Translations under genes and position numbers: made by a program
Part shown: positions 34,415 to 45,029 of the stretch, piece by piece
Layout: each line of letters starts with the position of its first letter
Position numbering within the stretch: position 1 is the stretch's first letter
Notes under the pieces: model-generated
Database searches by the model: none
Told to the model about the DNA's origin: nothing
The model's input: only the letters and a program-made list of their open reading frames with translations
Assembly: GCA_947499155.1 (NCBI GenBank)
Contig: CANMND010000004.1
Coordinates: forward strand, 1-64,000
Direction of reading: 5' to 3'
Source: an uncultured Sphingomonadales bacterium
GTDB taxonomy: Bacteria; Pseudomonadota; Alphaproteobacteria; Sphingomonadales; Rhodothalassiaceae
DNA length: 64,000 nucleotides

Positions 34415-37075
34415 ATGACCAGACCCATCGCACAGTTTATCAATATTGGCGAACGAACAAATATCACGGGTTCAGCACGGTTTAAAAAACTCGTGCTGTC
34501 CGGTGATTATGAAGCCGCGCTGGACGTTGCCCGCAGCCAGGTGCAAAACGGCGCCCAGATTATTGATGTAAACATGGATGAAGGCATGCTCGATTCAGAG
34601 CAGGCCATGACCACCTTTCTCAACCTGATCGCAACTGAACCCGATATCGCCCGGGTGCCGATCATGATTGACAGTTCGAAATGGTCGGTGATTGAGGCGG
34701 GCCTTAAGTGCGTTCCGGGCAAGGCTATCGTCAATTCCATATCCATGAAAGAAGGCGAAGCCGAGTTTCTGGAGCATGCCCGGATTATCCGTCGTTTTGG
34801 TGCGGCAACGGTTGTGATGGCTTTTGATGAAGAGGGCCAGGCAGCGACTGTTGAACGTAAAGTGGAGATCTGCGCGCGGTCCTACGATGTTTTAACGGCC
34901 GACGGCTTTCCGCCGGAAGACATTATTTTCGATCCCAATATTTTTGCGGTGGCGACGGGGATTGAAGAACACAACCCCTATGCGGCCAATTTCATTGCGG
35001 CCTTGCCTGAAATCAAAAAACGTTGTCCCCATGTGCGGATCTCAGGCGGCGTCTCGAATGTGTCCTTTTCATTCCGGGGCAATGAACGGGTACGCGAAGC
35101 GATGCATTCGGTTTTCCTCTATCACGCCATCCGGGCCGGTTTGGATATGGGGATCGTCAATGCGGGCCAATTGGCAGTTTATGACGACATCGAACCGGAA
35201 CTGCGGTCCTGTGTTGAAGATGTAATCCTCAACCGCCGCGATGATGCGACCGATCGCCTGCTTGAAATTGCCGAGCGCTTCAAGGGCGGTGGACAAAAGC
35301 GGGTCGAAGATCTGGGTTGGCGCGATGCTCCGGCTGCCAAGCGGCTGGAACATGCTCTAGTTAAGGGCATCGACAAGTGGGTGGTGGAAGACACGGAAGA
35401 AGCCCGCCTGCAATTTGAATATCCGATTGAGGTCATCGAAGGCCCCTTGATGGACGGCATGAATGTGGTGGGCGACCTGTTTGGCTCAGGCAAGATGTTC
35501 TTGCCCCAGGTTGTGAAATCAGCGCGGGTCATGAAAAAGGCGGTGGCCCATCTGCTGCCATTTATTGAAGCAGGAAAAACGGAAGGTCTGGGAGAGCCAA
35601 AAGGCCGTATCGTCATGGCGACGGTCAAGGGGGACGTGCATGATATCGGCAAAAATATCGTCGGTGTTGTTTTACAATGCAACAATTTCGAGGTCATTGA
35701 TCTGGGCGTCATGGTGCCATGGCAGGACATTCTCGACAAGGCGCGTGAGGTGAAGGCGGACATGATCGGCCTGTCGGGGCTGATTACGCCATCCCTTGAT
35801 GAAATGGTGACAGTCGCCGAAGAGATGGAGCGCAAGGCCCTTGATCTGCCCTTGCTGATTGGCGGGGCCACGACTTCGCGCATGCATACGGCCGTGAAGA
35901 TCGCACCCTGCTATTCAGGTCCGGTTGTTCATGTCCTGGATGCGTCGCGTTCGGTGGGTGTGGCTGGCTCCCTCGTATCTGACACTCAAAAGACGGCCTT
36001 CGTTGAACAGACCCGTTCTGATTATGATGCAATTCGAAAAAAGCGTCTGGCCCAACCCAAGGCAAGCCGCCTGATCTCACTGGAAGCCGCACGGGCCAAC
36101 AAGGCGAAAATCGACTGGTCCGGGTATAAGCCCGACCGTCCCGTCCTTTTGGGCACGGAAATTTTCAGTGATTTTCCCCTGCACGTCTTGTTGCCGCGGA
36201 TCGACTGGACACCTTTTTTCCGTACCTGGGAACTGGCGGGCGTATATCCGGCAATCCTTGATGACGAGATCGTAGGAGAAGCGGCCCGCGCTCTTTATGA
36301 AGACGCACAGGCCATGCTGAAGCGCATTGTCTCTGAACGGTGGTTGAAGGCCCGTGGCGTGTGTTCGTTCTGGCCGGTTAATGCAGATGGTGACGATGTG
36401 GTGGTCTGGACGGATGAAAGCCGGACTAAAGAACTGTCACGGTTGTATTTTCTGCGCCAGCAACAACAAAAGCGTGGTGACAGGGCCAATGACTGTCTGG
36501 CTGATTTTGTGGCTCCAATTGACAGTGGCATCATCGATTATGCTGGAGGATTTGCAGTAACAGCAGGACTGGGCATTGAAGAGCATATTGCCAGATTTAA
36601 GGCAGAAAATGATGACTATTCTTCTATCTTGTTGAAAGCACTGGCTGATCGTCTGGCAGAGGCGTTTGCCGAAACCCTGCACGAGCGGGTGCGCAAGACA
36701 ATCTGGGGCTATGCACGAAACGAAAATCTAAGCAATGAGGAGATCATCCGTGAGCGTTATCGCGGTATCCGTCCGGCACCGGGTTATCCAGCCTGCCCTG
36801 ACCATTCGGCCAAGCCTGAACTGTTTCGGCTTTTGAATGCGAGCCAGACAACGGGGATCAGGCTGACTGACCATTTCGCCATGCTGCCTGCTGCCAGTGT
36901 GTCCGGGTACTATTTTGCCCATCCCGAGAGTAGTTATTTCGGCATAGGTAAAGTGGGCCGGGACCAGGTTGAAGATTACGCAAACCGGCGTGGCGTGAGC
37001 GTGGAACAGGCAGAAAAATGGCTGTCCTCTTCCTTGGGATATGAGCGGGAGCAAGCCTTGAAGCGAGCCAGTTGA
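34415..37075 (+). CDS. metH: Methionine synthase, folate/cobalamin/activation half (split MetH)
   Basis: ATG 34415 gives an 886-residue protein beginning [20 protein letters not shown], the pterin-binding domain; a TTG at 34385 is less likely. The cap and B12 domains follow, with DxHxxG in [12 protein letters not shown] and the later [12 protein letters not shown] and [14 protein letters not shown]. The SAM activation domain is complete: [17 protein letters not shown] and [12 protein letters not shown] near the end. It transfers methyl from methyl-THF to homocysteine together with the protein at 33275. Confidence 0.95.
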   Translation: MTRPIAQFINIGERTNITGSARFKKLVLSGDYEAALDVARSQVQNGAQIIDVNMDEGMLDSEQAMTTFLNLIATEPDIARVPIMIDSSKWSVIEAGLKCVPGKAIVNSISMKEGEAEFLEHARIIRRFGAATVVMAFDEEGQAATVERKVEICARSYDVLTADGFPPEDIIFDPNIFAVATGIEEHNPYAANFIAALPEIKKRCPHVRISGGVSNVSFSFRGNERVREAMHSVFLYHAIRAGLDMGIVNAGQLAVYDDIEPELRSCVEDVILNRRDDATDRLLEIAERFKGGGQKRVEDLGWRDAPAAKRLEHALVKGIDKWVVEDTEEARLQFEYPIEVIEGPLMDGMNVVGDLFGSGKMFLPQVVKSARVMKKAVAHLLPFIEAGKTEGLGEPKGRIVMATVKGDVHDIGKNIVGVVLQCNNFEVIDLGVMVPWQDILDKAREVKADMIGLSGLITPSLDEMVTVAEEMERKALDLPLLIGGATTSRMHTAVKIAPCYSGPVVHVLDASRSVGVAGSLVSDTQKTAFVEQTRSDYDAIRKKRLAQPKASRLISLEAARANKAKIDWSGYKPDRPVLLGTEIFSDFPLHVLLPRIDWTPFFRTWELAGVYPAILDDEIVGEAARALYEDAQAMLKRIVSERWLKARGVCSFWPVNADGDDVVVWTDESRTKELSRLYFLRQQQQKRGDRANDCLADFVAPIDSGIIDYAGGFAVTAGLGIEEHIARFKAENDDYSSILLKALADRLAEAFAETLHERVRKTIWGYARNENLSNEEIIRERYRGIRPAPGYPACPDHSAKPELFRLLNASQTTGIRLTDHFAMLPAASVSGYYFAHPESSYFGIGKVGRDQVEDYANRRGVSVEQAEKWLSSSLGYEREQALKRAS

Positions 37076-37096
37076 TCCTTGACCGATTGTCTTCCC

Positions 37097-37909
37097 TTAT
37101 CCCGTCAAGGTCTCGCCGGGCTCACAGCGCCAGCGATAGGTGCCCATGGCTGTTGTTGCGGTCAGCGAGGCATCAGGGAATGACAATGTGGGGCCTATGC
37201 CACCGGGCGCTATGGCAACGCTTGGTCCGCCAGACGCACTAAGTGCAGCGCCCATAACCACAGTGACGCGGACCCGGCTTGCCGATGATGAGATGGCGTT
37301 CACCACCTTCACCCTTACCGGGGGATCGGGCAGGCCGGTATCCCCGGTTTCACTGGCATCGGCAAGGCAGGTGTTGCCGTCATTGTCTTCACAGACAACG
37401 GTTACTGTTGGTGTGACCTTGACCGTACCGGTAGTGAAATAAATCCCGTAATAGGCCCCACCCCAGGCCTTTGCGAATTCCACCAGCGCGCCATGGGATG
37501 GGCTTGTGGAATAGACAGTATAAAGATAGGTGCGCCAAGTCTTGAGGTCTGGCCCCGCGACAATGCCGGTGCCGCTTGTCAGGCGCGAGCGGCAATTGGC
37601 ACCGCTTCCCGGCGTCGTTGTATTTGTCTTGTCCGTTATGGCGTTATTATTACGGACACGAAACAGTATATAAGACAACAGTATCAGCACCAGGATAAGG
37701 CAGGCGGCACTGGCCGACAGATGTCCCATAAGAGTGGTGCTGTAAAGACCGAACACAAGAGTCAGCAGCAAAAACAGAAGCGCTGAGCCCAGGGCCCCAC
37801 TTACGGATGAGCGCCCGGCCAGGCCTTCGGCATATGGGGCAAAGGCCAATAATAGGAGGGAAAAACTTAAAAATAGAGCGGCGAAAATAGCTAAGACCGG
37901 AGCATGCAT
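37097..37909 (-). CDS. Membrane-anchored protein of unknown function
   Basis: ATG 37909 has GGGGAG upstream, giving about 270 residues. Three hydrophobic helices occupy roughly residues 3-100 (VLAIFAALFLSFSLLLLAF, LGSALLFLLLTLVFGLY, ACLILVLILLSYILF). The rest is a polar domain rich in threonine, glycine and valine, with four cysteines and an Ig-like, beta-rich look (VTPTVTVVCEDNDGNTC). No family is recognised. It converges on metH, separated by 21 bases. Confidence 0.65.
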   Translation of the reverse strand: MHAPVLAIFAALFLSFSLLLLAFAPYAEGLAGRSSVSGALGSALLFLLLTLVFGLYSTTLMGHLSASAACLILVLILLSYILFRVRNNNAITDKTNTTTPGSGANCRSRLTSGTGIVAGPDLKTWRTYLYTVYSTSPSHGALVEFAKAWGGAYYGIYFTTGTVKVTPTVTVVCEDNDGNTCLADASETGDTGLPDPPVRVKVVNAISSSASRVRVTVVMGAALSASGGPSVAIAPGGIGPTLSFPDASLTATTAMGTYRWRCEPGETLTG

Positions 37910-38001
37910 AAGGGTATCTCCCCGCCAAAGAAGAGATATTACCATAATTTATTGTGAATCTATATGCCTTACGTCCTGAACGCTGCCTAAAGGAATGCGT
38001 A

Positions 38002-38352
38002 TTACGTGAACAGGTTTAGGACGCTTTCCGGCGGACGGCCTATCGCAGCTTTTCCGTCATGTACGACAACCGGGCGCTCGATCAGCTTGGGATTGGCGAC
38101 CATGGCGGCAATAAGCTGATCGCGGCTGAGGTCAGAATTAACAAGGCCAAGGTCCTGATATTCGGTTTCAGACTTTCGCATCAGATCCCGTGGTTCCAGA
38201 TTCAGCATGGTCAGCACTTTATCAAGTGTGACTGCATCAGGGGGCGTCTCCAGATATTTGACCACTTCGGGCTTAACACCCCGGTCTTCCAGAAGTTCAA
38301 GTGTCGCGCGCGATTTGGAACAGCGCGGATTGTGCCAAATGGTGGTGGTCAT
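38002..38352 (-). CDS. arsC: ArsC-family reductase (glutaredoxin-type arsenate reductase)
   Basis: The 116-residue protein starts with TTTIWHNPRCSKSRATLELL, carrying the catalytic cysteine of the ArsC/Spx family. KYLETPPD and RPVVVHDGKAAIGRPPE follow, typical of ArsC. The family reduces arsenate to arsenite with glutathione and glutaredoxin; some members act on other substrates. No other ars gene is nearby, so arsenic specificity is not proven. Confidence 0.88.
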   Translation of the reverse strand: MTTTIWHNPRCSKSRATLELLEDRGVKPEVVKYLETPPDAVTLDKVLTMLNLEPRDLMRKSETEYQDLGLVNSDLSRDQLIAAMVANPKLIERPVVVHDGKAAIGRPPESVLNLFT

Positions 38353-38498
38353 GTATGTGCTCCCGTCATATGCAACGTTATTTTGGTTGTATCCCTGATA
38401 GAGGCTCGTGCCAAGGCTTGGAAAATACGGACTAGACGTTTAGGGTTCAGACAGCCCTTTTTGAGGGCGCCTGGTTCGTCGCTGCTGGAGGGCAATTT

Positions 38499-41108
38499 AT
38501 GTTTTTACGCGCAATCATAATGGGGTTCGCCCTGTTAAGTTTTTCATATGCAGTGTCTGCTGCACCTATCGGCTTCTTTGTGCCTGAAGGTGTCGAACAT
38601 GATGCCGGCATTCCAACGCCTGAAGCATTCCTAGGTCATGAACTGGGCGCGCGCCCTGTCAGCCATGACAGCATGGTCGCTTATTTGCGCGCGGTGGTGG
38701 ACCTGTCTGACCGCATGACGATTGAGACCATCGGCTATAGCCACGAACAGCGCCCTATCGAATTTCTTGTGATCACGTCGCCTGAAAATCACAGCCGTAT
38801 TGACGATATCAAAAAGACCCATGTGGCCCTGAGTGACCCGTCAAGCGGAGTTAAGCCATCAGAAGATATGCCGGTTGTCACCTGGCTCAACTACGGCGTC
38901 CATGGTGCTGAATCAGCCGGTATGGATGCGGTGATCCCGGTGGTTTATCATCTGGCTTCTGCCAAGGGTGGCGATATTGAGCGCACATTGTCTGAAAGCG
39001 TGATCCTGATTACGGCGATCTTCAATCCGGACGGCCACACCCGCCGCATTGATCACGTCCTGAAATATTCATCCGCTGTGCCGGTGACTGATCCGGCTGA
39101 CGCCATTCATAATCTGTGGGTGGATGCGCGCACTAATCATTACTGGTTTGACCTTAACCGCCAATGGCTTTTGCAGACCCAGCCCGAATCCCGCGCCTGG
39201 CTTGCCAAATGGCACGAATGGAAGCCCAATCTGACTGGCGATTTCCATGAGATGGGATCGGATTCCACCTATTACTTTCATCCCGGCGTGCCGAAAAGAA
39301 AAAATCCACTCATCCCGGACCGCTCACGCGATCTATTGAAGGCGATCGGGAATTATCATGCGGAAACGCTGGACCGGGACGGGGCACTATATTTTTCGGA
39401 AGAAGGCTTCGACAATTATTATATCGGCAAGGGCTCTACTTATCCTCATATCAACGGCTCAGTCGGGATATTGTTTGAAGCAGGAGCAGCACGTGGCGGC
39501 ATGATCGAAACGGACAATGGCCTGCGCACCTATGCGCAAAACATCCGCAAGCATTTCCTGACCTCGCTCTCCAGTATCGAGGGTGCACGCGCCTTGCGTA
39601 AGGACCTGCTGGACAATCAGGCCACATTTTTTCAGGAAGCCAGGAACCTTGCATCATCGGACCGCACCAAGGCCTATGTCTTTGGCTCTCCCGACCGGGG
39701 CCGTCTTGACCGTTTTCTTGATCTTCTCGCCCGCCACAAGATTGATGCCTATGCCCTAAGCCGTGATGTGGATGCAGAAAATCGCACCTGGCGTCAGGGT
39801 GAGGCTTATGTGGTGCCCGTGGCGCAGGCCCAATATTTTATGATCAAGGGCATGTTCGATCGTGTGCGGGAATTCGAGGAAGAGATCTTCTATGATGTCT
39901 CGGGCTGGACCATGCCTTTGGCCTATGATCTGGATTACGCAGCACTGTCACGCAGCGACTGGCGTGATGCCTTGATGGGCGCACCGACCAAAATGGAAAA
40001 ACAGTCCGTCCCAGTACCGTCTGAGGCGAGCTATGGCTATCTGATCGAATGGAATGACTATTACGCCCCGCGTGCACTTTATCGCCTGCTTGATGCAGGG
40101 CTTAAGGTGCGTGGTGGCCTGAGACCGTTCCGGATTGAGACCGATCAAGGCGTCCGTGACTTTGAGCGTGGCACTTTGTTTGTACCCTATGAGGGCCAGA
40201 CTAAGGCGGCGAGTGCGCAAATATACGATCTGATGCGGGCGGTTGCGACCGAGGAGGGAATTCCTGTGTACGCCGTCTCCAGCGGACACACCCAGACGGC
40301 AGGGTCTGATCTGGGCGGGCGGGATTCATTTCGTTCAATCACCAAACCTAGCATTATGCTGTTGATTGATAACGGACTTGATAAATACGAAACCGGTGAA
40401 GCGTGGCATGTGCTGGATTATGAAATGCGTATCCCCGTCACCTTGCGCCGCAGTGATGAGTTGGGCGGGATAAACTGGTCACGCTATACCCATATTATCC
40501 TGCCGGGCGGGCGCGGGCGACTAGACGAGAAAACGTCTGTCCGGCTTGAGCGCTGGATCCGCGAAGAAGGCGGTACCCTGGTAGCTCTTCGTCACAATGC
40601 CAAATGGGCGCAAGAGACATTGCTGCGTGATAAAGACACCCAAGATGAGGACAATAAGGACGCGAGCCAGCAGGCAGCCACAAAACGGGTGGACTATGCC
40701 GATTATTCTGTCGAGGAAGCTCGTGACGTAATTGGTGGTGCCATCTTTGGCAGTGATCTTGATATTTCTCACCCAATGGCGTTTGGTCACTATGACCGGC
40801 TTATTCCCAGCCTGCGCAATACGACGCTGGTGCTTGATTCTCCGAAAAACCCTTATGCAACCGTAGCCCGCTATCTGGACGAAGGAGTGGTGATGTCAGG
40901 TTATGCATCGGAAAAGCGAGCATCGGAAATTTCCGGTACACCTTTGATGATTGCCGAACGACTGGGAAAAGGCAGTGTGGTGCTGTTTGCTGACGACCCC
41001 AATTTCCGTGCGACATTCCTTGGGACCAGCAGACTGTTTCTCAACAGTCTCTACTGGTCGCGGGCCTTTAACGCGCCTCGGGCATCAGAAGAAGCCGAAG
41101 CGCATTAA
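38499..41108 (+). CDS. Exported M14-family zinc carboxypeptidase
   Basis: The 869-residue protein has a signal peptide (AIIMGFALLSFSYAVSA). The N-terminal third is a peptidase M14 domain with the zinc ligand pair in NYGVHGAESAGMD, ITAIFNPDGHTRRI, and a following NRQWLLQTQPESRAW and DFHEMGSDSTYY. A long C-terminal part includes PGGRGRLDEKTSVRLERW, a glutamine-amidotransferase-like segment common in large secreted members. It likely trims peptides in the periplasm or outside the cell. Confidence 0.88.
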   Translation: MFLRAIIMGFALLSFSYAVSAAPIGFFVPEGVEHDAGIPTPEAFLGHELGARPVSHDSMVAYLRAVVDLSDRMTIETIGYSHEQRPIEFLVITSPENHSRIDDIKKTHVALSDPSSGVKPSEDMPVVTWLNYGVHGAESAGMDAVIPVVYHLASAKGGDIERTLSESVILITAIFNPDGHTRRIDHVLKYSSAVPVTDPADAIHNLWVDARTNHYWFDLNRQWLLQTQPESRAWLAKWHEWKPNLTGDFHEMGSDSTYYFHPGVPKRKNPLIPDRSRDLLKAIGNYHAETLDRDGALYFSEEGFDNYYIGKGSTYPHINGSVGILFEAGAARGGMIETDNGLRTYAQNIRKHFLTSLSSIEGARALRKDLLDNQATFFQEARNLASSDRTKAYVFGSPDRGRLDRFLDLLARHKIDAYALSRDVDAENRTWRQGEAYVVPVAQAQYFMIKGMFDRVREFEEEIFYDVSGWTMPLAYDLDYAALSRSDWRDALMGAPTKMEKQSVPVPSEASYGYLIEWNDYYAPRALYRLLDAGLKVRGGLRPFRIETDQGVRDFERGTLFVPYEGQTKAASAQIYDLMRAVATEEGIPVYAVSSGHTQTAGSDLGGRDSFRSITKPSIMLLIDNGLDKYETGEAWHVLDYEMRIPVTLRRSDELGGINWSRYTHIILPGGRGRLDEKTSVRLERWIREEGGTLVALRHNAKWAQETLLRDKDTQDEDNKDASQQAATKRVDYADYSVEEARDVIGGAIFGSDLDISHPMAFGHYDRLIPSLRNTTLVLDSPKNPYATVARYLDEGVVMSGYASEKRASEISGTPLMIAERLGKGSVVLFADDPNFRATFLGTSRLFLNSLYWSRAFNAPRASEEAEAH

Positions 41109-41141
41109 GGGATTGGACCAAAAGCAGTCCGTATTTGCAGA

Positions 41142-41966
41142 TTACGGAAATGTAAGTCCGGCATAAGGGGTCATGGCGTCAGCCATGGCCCTGATGTCAC
41201 TAGGATTTGCGCCATCGGCAACGGCGGCCAGAATATGTTGAATCTGTTTGAGTTGGTGACGTTCAAACGCCCCCTTGGGCGTCATGGTTGCCGCAAGGCG
41301 CAGATGTTCCAGACCGCGATCTTCAAAGTCTTGCTTGTTAAAGCGCAGCAACAACAGGCCATAGCCTGCACGAATCGCCAGATTGTCGGGGGCAATGGCG
41401 ATGGCCGCGTCATAGGCCATGATCATGGACGCGCGTTTGGCCCCGAACATGAGTCCAGCGAACAATCCGCCAGCTTCAAGCACAATTTGGCCATGCCATG
41501 ATCCCAGTCCCGCCAGAACATAAGGATTTGCGGGCGCGGCCATCAGGGCGCGATCAAGCGTGCTGCGTGCCAGTCTGGCATCACTAGCCTGGCGATTGAC
41601 AAGGGCACGAAAGCCATAGGCGGCAGCCGTTTGCAGCAGAGCTTCAGGATGTGCGTTTTGCAGTGCCAAGGCACGGTCTGCCAGGTTTAGCGCCTGGTCA
41701 ATGGCGGCGAGGCGTTTGTCCCGGTCCGGTTCATAGGCTGCACTGGCCAGAGCTGCCCGTGCGGCCAAGGCAAGACCATCGGCCGAATGCAGTTTTTCGC
41801 CCGTCTGTATTGCTTCTTGCCATTCACCACGTGCAAATTGCTCTTCCGCCAATATATAGCTGATCGGCGAGTCGTTATGTACCGCTCTTGCAGCAGCTGA
41901 TGCGGCAGGCACTTGGTGCAGGCAGACAAGCAAAGCCAAAAGTGACCAAGGCGCAGACTTGATCAT
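41142..41966 (-). CDS. Exported TPR-like protein
   Basis: The 274-residue product has a signal peptide (WSLLALLVCLHQVPAASAAA) and helical repeats of TPR type: QFARGEWQEAIQTGEKL, ALNLADRALALQNAHPEAL, RSTLDRALMAAPANPYVLAGLG and AYDAAIAIAPDNLAIRAGYG. Family and partner are unknown; it is probably periplasmic. It ends convergently with the M14 peptidase. Confidence 0.78.
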   Translation of the reverse strand: MIKSAPWSLLALLVCLHQVPAASAAARAVHNDSPISYILAEEQFARGEWQEAIQTGEKLHSADGLALAARAALASAAYEPDRDKRLAAIDQALNLADRALALQNAHPEALLQTAAAYGFRALVNRQASDARLARSTLDRALMAAPANPYVLAGLGSWHGQIVLEAGGLFAGLMFGAKRASMIMAYDAAIAIAPDNLAIRAGYGLLLLRFNKQDFEDRGLEHLRLAATMTPKGAFERHQLKQIQHILAAVADGANPSDIRAMADAMTPYAGLTFP

Positions 41967-42057
41967 GAGGTATCATATCCAGAACCCGTCCGATCCTGTG
42001 GAATTGGTATCGGAAGGTTCTGCGCATGTCTTTCATGACCTGCCACGGATGCGACCT

Positions 42058-42597
42058 TTATTTCGGTGCCACTACCATGGTCATCTGCCGTCCTTCGAGC
42101 CGTGGGTGAGCCTCAATCTTGGCGATACTGGCGACATCAGTCTGTACGCGCTTCAATACCTCCATACCCAAATCCTGATGGGCCATTTCGCGACCACGAA
42201 AGCGCAAGGTGACTTTAACCTTGTCACCGGCGTCCAGGAACTTGTTCACCGCTTTCATTTTCGTTTGATAATCATGGATATCAATACCAGGACGCATTTT
42301 TATTTCTTTTATCTCTTGCGTCTTTTGCTTTTTCTTGGCCGTGTTGGCTTTTTTCTGGGCTTCGTACTTATATTTACCGAAATCCAGAACCTTGCAGACG
42401 GGTGGTTCGGCATTGGGTGAAATTTCGACAAGATCAAGGCCGACCTGCTTGGCTACTTGCAGGGCCGTGTCAATGTCAACAACACCGTGATTGTCTCCAT
42501 CTGGTCCGATCAGGCGCACCTTTGGCACCTTGATGCGTTCGTTGATCCGGGGGCCCGTGGCTTTGGGCGGCGGACCGACAAGACGTCCTTTACGTAT
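42058..42597 (-). CDS. infC: Translation initiation factor IF-3, apparent AUA start
   Basis: The protein has [40 protein letters not shown] and [19 protein letters not shown], and is full length from 42597 (180 codons). The longest ATG-type frame to 42687 would add 30 unrelated residues. A strong AGGAGG at 42605-42610 lies seven bases before ATA at 42595-42597, with no ATG, GTG or TTG near, so initiation at AUA is likely. In E. coli infC starts at AUU and IF-3 represses its own translation; a similar loop is likely here. It follows thrS, its usual neighbour. Confidence 0.9.
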   Translation of the reverse strand: MRKGRLVGPPPKATGPRINERIKVPKVRLIGPDGDNHGVVDIDTALQVAKQVGLDLVEISPNAEPPVCKVLDFGKYKYEAQKKANTAKKKQKTQEIKEIKMRPGIDIHDYQTKMKAVNKFLDAGDKVKVTLRFRGREMAHQDLGMEVLKRVQTDVASIAKIEAHPRLEGRQMTMVVAPK

Positions 42598-42610
42598 GAG
42601 CTTTCCTCCT
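42595..42610 (-). promoter_or_regulatory. infC ribosome-binding site with AUA start codon
   Basis: Read on the minus strand: AGGAGG, seven bases, then ATA in the infC frame, then CGTAAAGGA (RKGR). The RBS is the best in the neighbourhood and no standard start is at proper spacing, so this site decides the start. Confidence 0.7.
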
Positions 42611-42727
42611 TCAAAAACCGTGAAACAGGCACCATGCCCGTCACGTGTGAAAAATAACGGACTCAGTATAATACGCGCACAGCCCATTGGCGAGTGCTAC
42701 GCATACGACATTCTCTCAAAAAACAGA

Positions 42728-44698
42728 TCATTGTGGCATGACTGCCTCGTTCACGAGTGCCTTTATGGCGTCGTCGAGAGACAGGGTCACCTGGTCTTTC
42801 GAACCAAGACGCCGTATCGATACCCCGCCTTCGTCGGCCTCGCGGCGACCAACGACCAGAAGAGCCGGGACCTTGGCCAGGCTATGGTCGCGGACCTTGT
42901 AATTGATCTTTTCATTACGCAGGTCAATTTCCGCCCGAAGGCCAGCAGCCTTCAGCTTGTCATGGACCTCATGGGCATAGGCGTCTGCGTCGGATGTGAT
43001 GGTGGCAACAACCACCTGCACCGGCGACAGCCAAAGCGGAAAGCGCCCGGCATAATGTTCGATCAAAATTCCTATAAACCGCTCAAAGGAGCCAAAAATC
43101 GCGCGATGCAGCATAACTGGTCGATGACGTGCGCCATCTTCGCCAATATATGTGGCATCCAGGCGTTCGGGCATGACGAAATCCACCTGAAGCGTACCAC
43201 ACTGCCAGTCGCGTCCGATGGCGTCGGTCAGAACAAATTCGAGTTTGGGGCCATAAAATGCCCCTTCGCCTGGATTGAGTTCGATATCAAGGCCCATGGC
43301 TTTAGTTGCGTCTTTCAAGGCCGCCTCGGCCCGATCCCATGTGGCGTCGTCTCCTGCACGCACCTCTGGTCGGTCAGAGAATTTTACCTTGACCTGCTCA
43401 AAGCCCAGATCTTTATACACTTCGAACAAGAGCGTGGCGAACGCTTCGCTTTCTGACTGGATCTGGTTCTCCATACAGAAAATATGTGCGTCATCCTGCG
43501 TAAATGCCCGGACCCGCATCAGGCCGTGCATGGCACCGGATGGCTCATAGCGGTGGCAGGAGCCAAACTCAGACAAGCGCAGAGGGAGATCACGATAGCT
43601 GTGAAGCTGCTGGTTATAAACCTGAACGTGACACGGACAGTTCATCGGCTTAACGGCAAGTTCGCGCGCATCTGATGTGAGCGAGAACATGTGTTCTGCA
43701 AATTTGTCCCAGTGGCCAGATTTTTCCCAAAGACTGCGGTCAACAATCTGGGGCGTGTTGATTTCCTTGTAACCCGCCTTGTCCAGCTTGCGGCGCAGAT
43801 AGGTTTGAAGCGCGCGATAAACGGTCCAGCCCTTGGGGTGCCAGAAAGCCATGCCGGCAGCTTCTTCCTGAAAGTGGAAAAGCTGCATGTCCTTGCCCAG
43901 CCGTCGATGGTCGCGCTTCTCCGCTTCCTCGATCCGGTGGAGATAGGCCTTCAGTTCCTTTTTATCCCGCCAGGCCGTGCCATAGATACGTGTGAGCATC
44001 TCATTGCGTGAATCACCACGCCAATAAGCGCCCGCGACCTTGGTCAGCTTGAAGGCATCGCCAATCTTCCCTGATGACGGAAGATGCGGTCCACGGCAGA
44101 GGTCAAGCCAGTTATCCCCATGACGATAAATGGAGACTTCTTCGTCGGCAGGCAGGCCTTCGATGATCTCGGCCTTGTAGTCTTCGCCGATGGAGCGGAA
44201 ATAGCCGACGGCCTCGTCCCGGTCCCATACTTCGCGGCGAATCGGCTCGTCTCTGGCGACGATCTCACGCATGCGAGCCTCAATTACCTCAAGCTCTTCC
44301 GTGGTAAACGGCGTGTCACGGGAAAAGTCGTAATAAAAGCCGTCCTTGATCACCGGGCCGATGGTGACTTGCGTTTCGGGGAACAGTTCCTGAACCGCTT
44401 CGGCCAGGATGTGGGCCGTATCATGCCGGATCAGTTCCAGGGCATCGTCTTCATCGCGGGCGGTAATGATGGCAAGGTCACTGTCTTTGGAAATGGGCGC
44501 AAGAAGGTCCCGCAGCTCGCCATCAACGCGCACGGCAAGGGCGGCTTTGGCAAGCCCAGCGCCGATATCGGCGGCAATATCAGCCCCGGTTACAGGTCCA
44601 TCATAGCGCCGCACACTGCCATCAGGCAAAGTAATGGCAACGGGGCCTTTATGGTGCTTTTCAGACGGGACGGGCCGACTTATGACATTGTTCTTCAT
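42728..44698 (-). CDS. thrS: Threonyl-tRNA synthetase
   Basis: The 656-residue protein has an N-terminal TGS domain ([23 protein letters not shown]), the editing domain HxxxH in [11 protein letters not shown], and the class II core: [27 protein letters not shown] with the zinc cysteine, [17 protein letters not shown] and [13 protein letters not shown]. The anticodon-binding domain ends the protein. Length and order are normal. infC follows on the same strand 130 bases downstream. Confidence 0.97.
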   Translation of the reverse strand: MKNNVISRPVPSEKHHKGPVAITLPDGSVRRYDGPVTGADIAADIGAGLAKAALAVRVDGELRDLLAPISKDSDLAIITARDEDDALELIRHDTAHILAEAVQELFPETQVTIGPVIKDGFYYDFSRDTPFTTEELEVIEARMREIVARDEPIRREVWDRDEAVGYFRSIGEDYKAEIIEGLPADEEVSIYRHGDNWLDLCRGPHLPSSGKIGDAFKLTKVAGAYWRGDSRNEMLTRIYGTAWRDKKELKAYLHRIEEAEKRDHRRLGKDMQLFHFQEEAAGMAFWHPKGWTVYRALQTYLRRKLDKAGYKEINTPQIVDRSLWEKSGHWDKFAEHMFSLTSDARELAVKPMNCPCHVQVYNQQLHSYRDLPLRLSEFGSCHRYEPSGAMHGLMRVRAFTQDDAHIFCMENQIQSESEAFATLLFEVYKDLGFEQVKVKFSDRPEVRAGDDATWDRAEAALKDATKAMGLDIELNPGEGAFYGPKLEFVLTDAIGRDWQCGTLQVDFVMPERLDATYIGEDGARHRPVMLHRAIFGSFERFIGILIEHYAGRFPLWLSPVQVVVATITSDADAYAHEVHDKLKAAGLRAEIDLRNEKINYKVRDHSLAKVPALLVVGRREADEGGVSIRRLGSKDQVTLSLDDAIKALVNEAVMPQ

Positions 44699-45029
44699 GA
44701 TTTCTGGGTCCGGTTCATCATCTTTTCCGGGTCATGCATGCTGCATAGACAGGTATATGCCTCAGGCAGACTCTGCCATAAGCTCCAATGGATAATACCA
44801 AGTCTTCTGGAGCGGGTCTTTGGGGTAAGCCTGCCCCGCATTTGGGGGCGGTCATCAGCACATGGTGAGACATTCCGGCGCGGTGACGCCGGTTCGGTCT
44901 GTCAAAATTTTGTTGGCATATGGTGCCAGCATGTACCGAACCTGTCTCTTTCTGTTGAATATTGCCTTTTATGTAGGTGAGTTTGCCGCTTTGTGCAAGC
45001 CGTTCGAGGGATGTTGGACTGGATCTTGG
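44699..45029. other. Intergenic region between thrS and rlmN
   Basis: About 330 bases upstream of thrS and downstream of nothing coding on the plus strand. No gene, tRNA, clear terminator or attenuator was seen. The thrS promoter is expected here. Confidence 0.4.

Noticed and set aside
42491-43456. 321-codon plus-strand ORF across infC and thrS
   Set aside because: It is the antisense shadow of thrS/infC, with no coding features.
44699-45029. Attenuator or T-box before thrS
   Set aside because: No T-box sequence, Thr-rich leader peptide or terminator hairpin was found.
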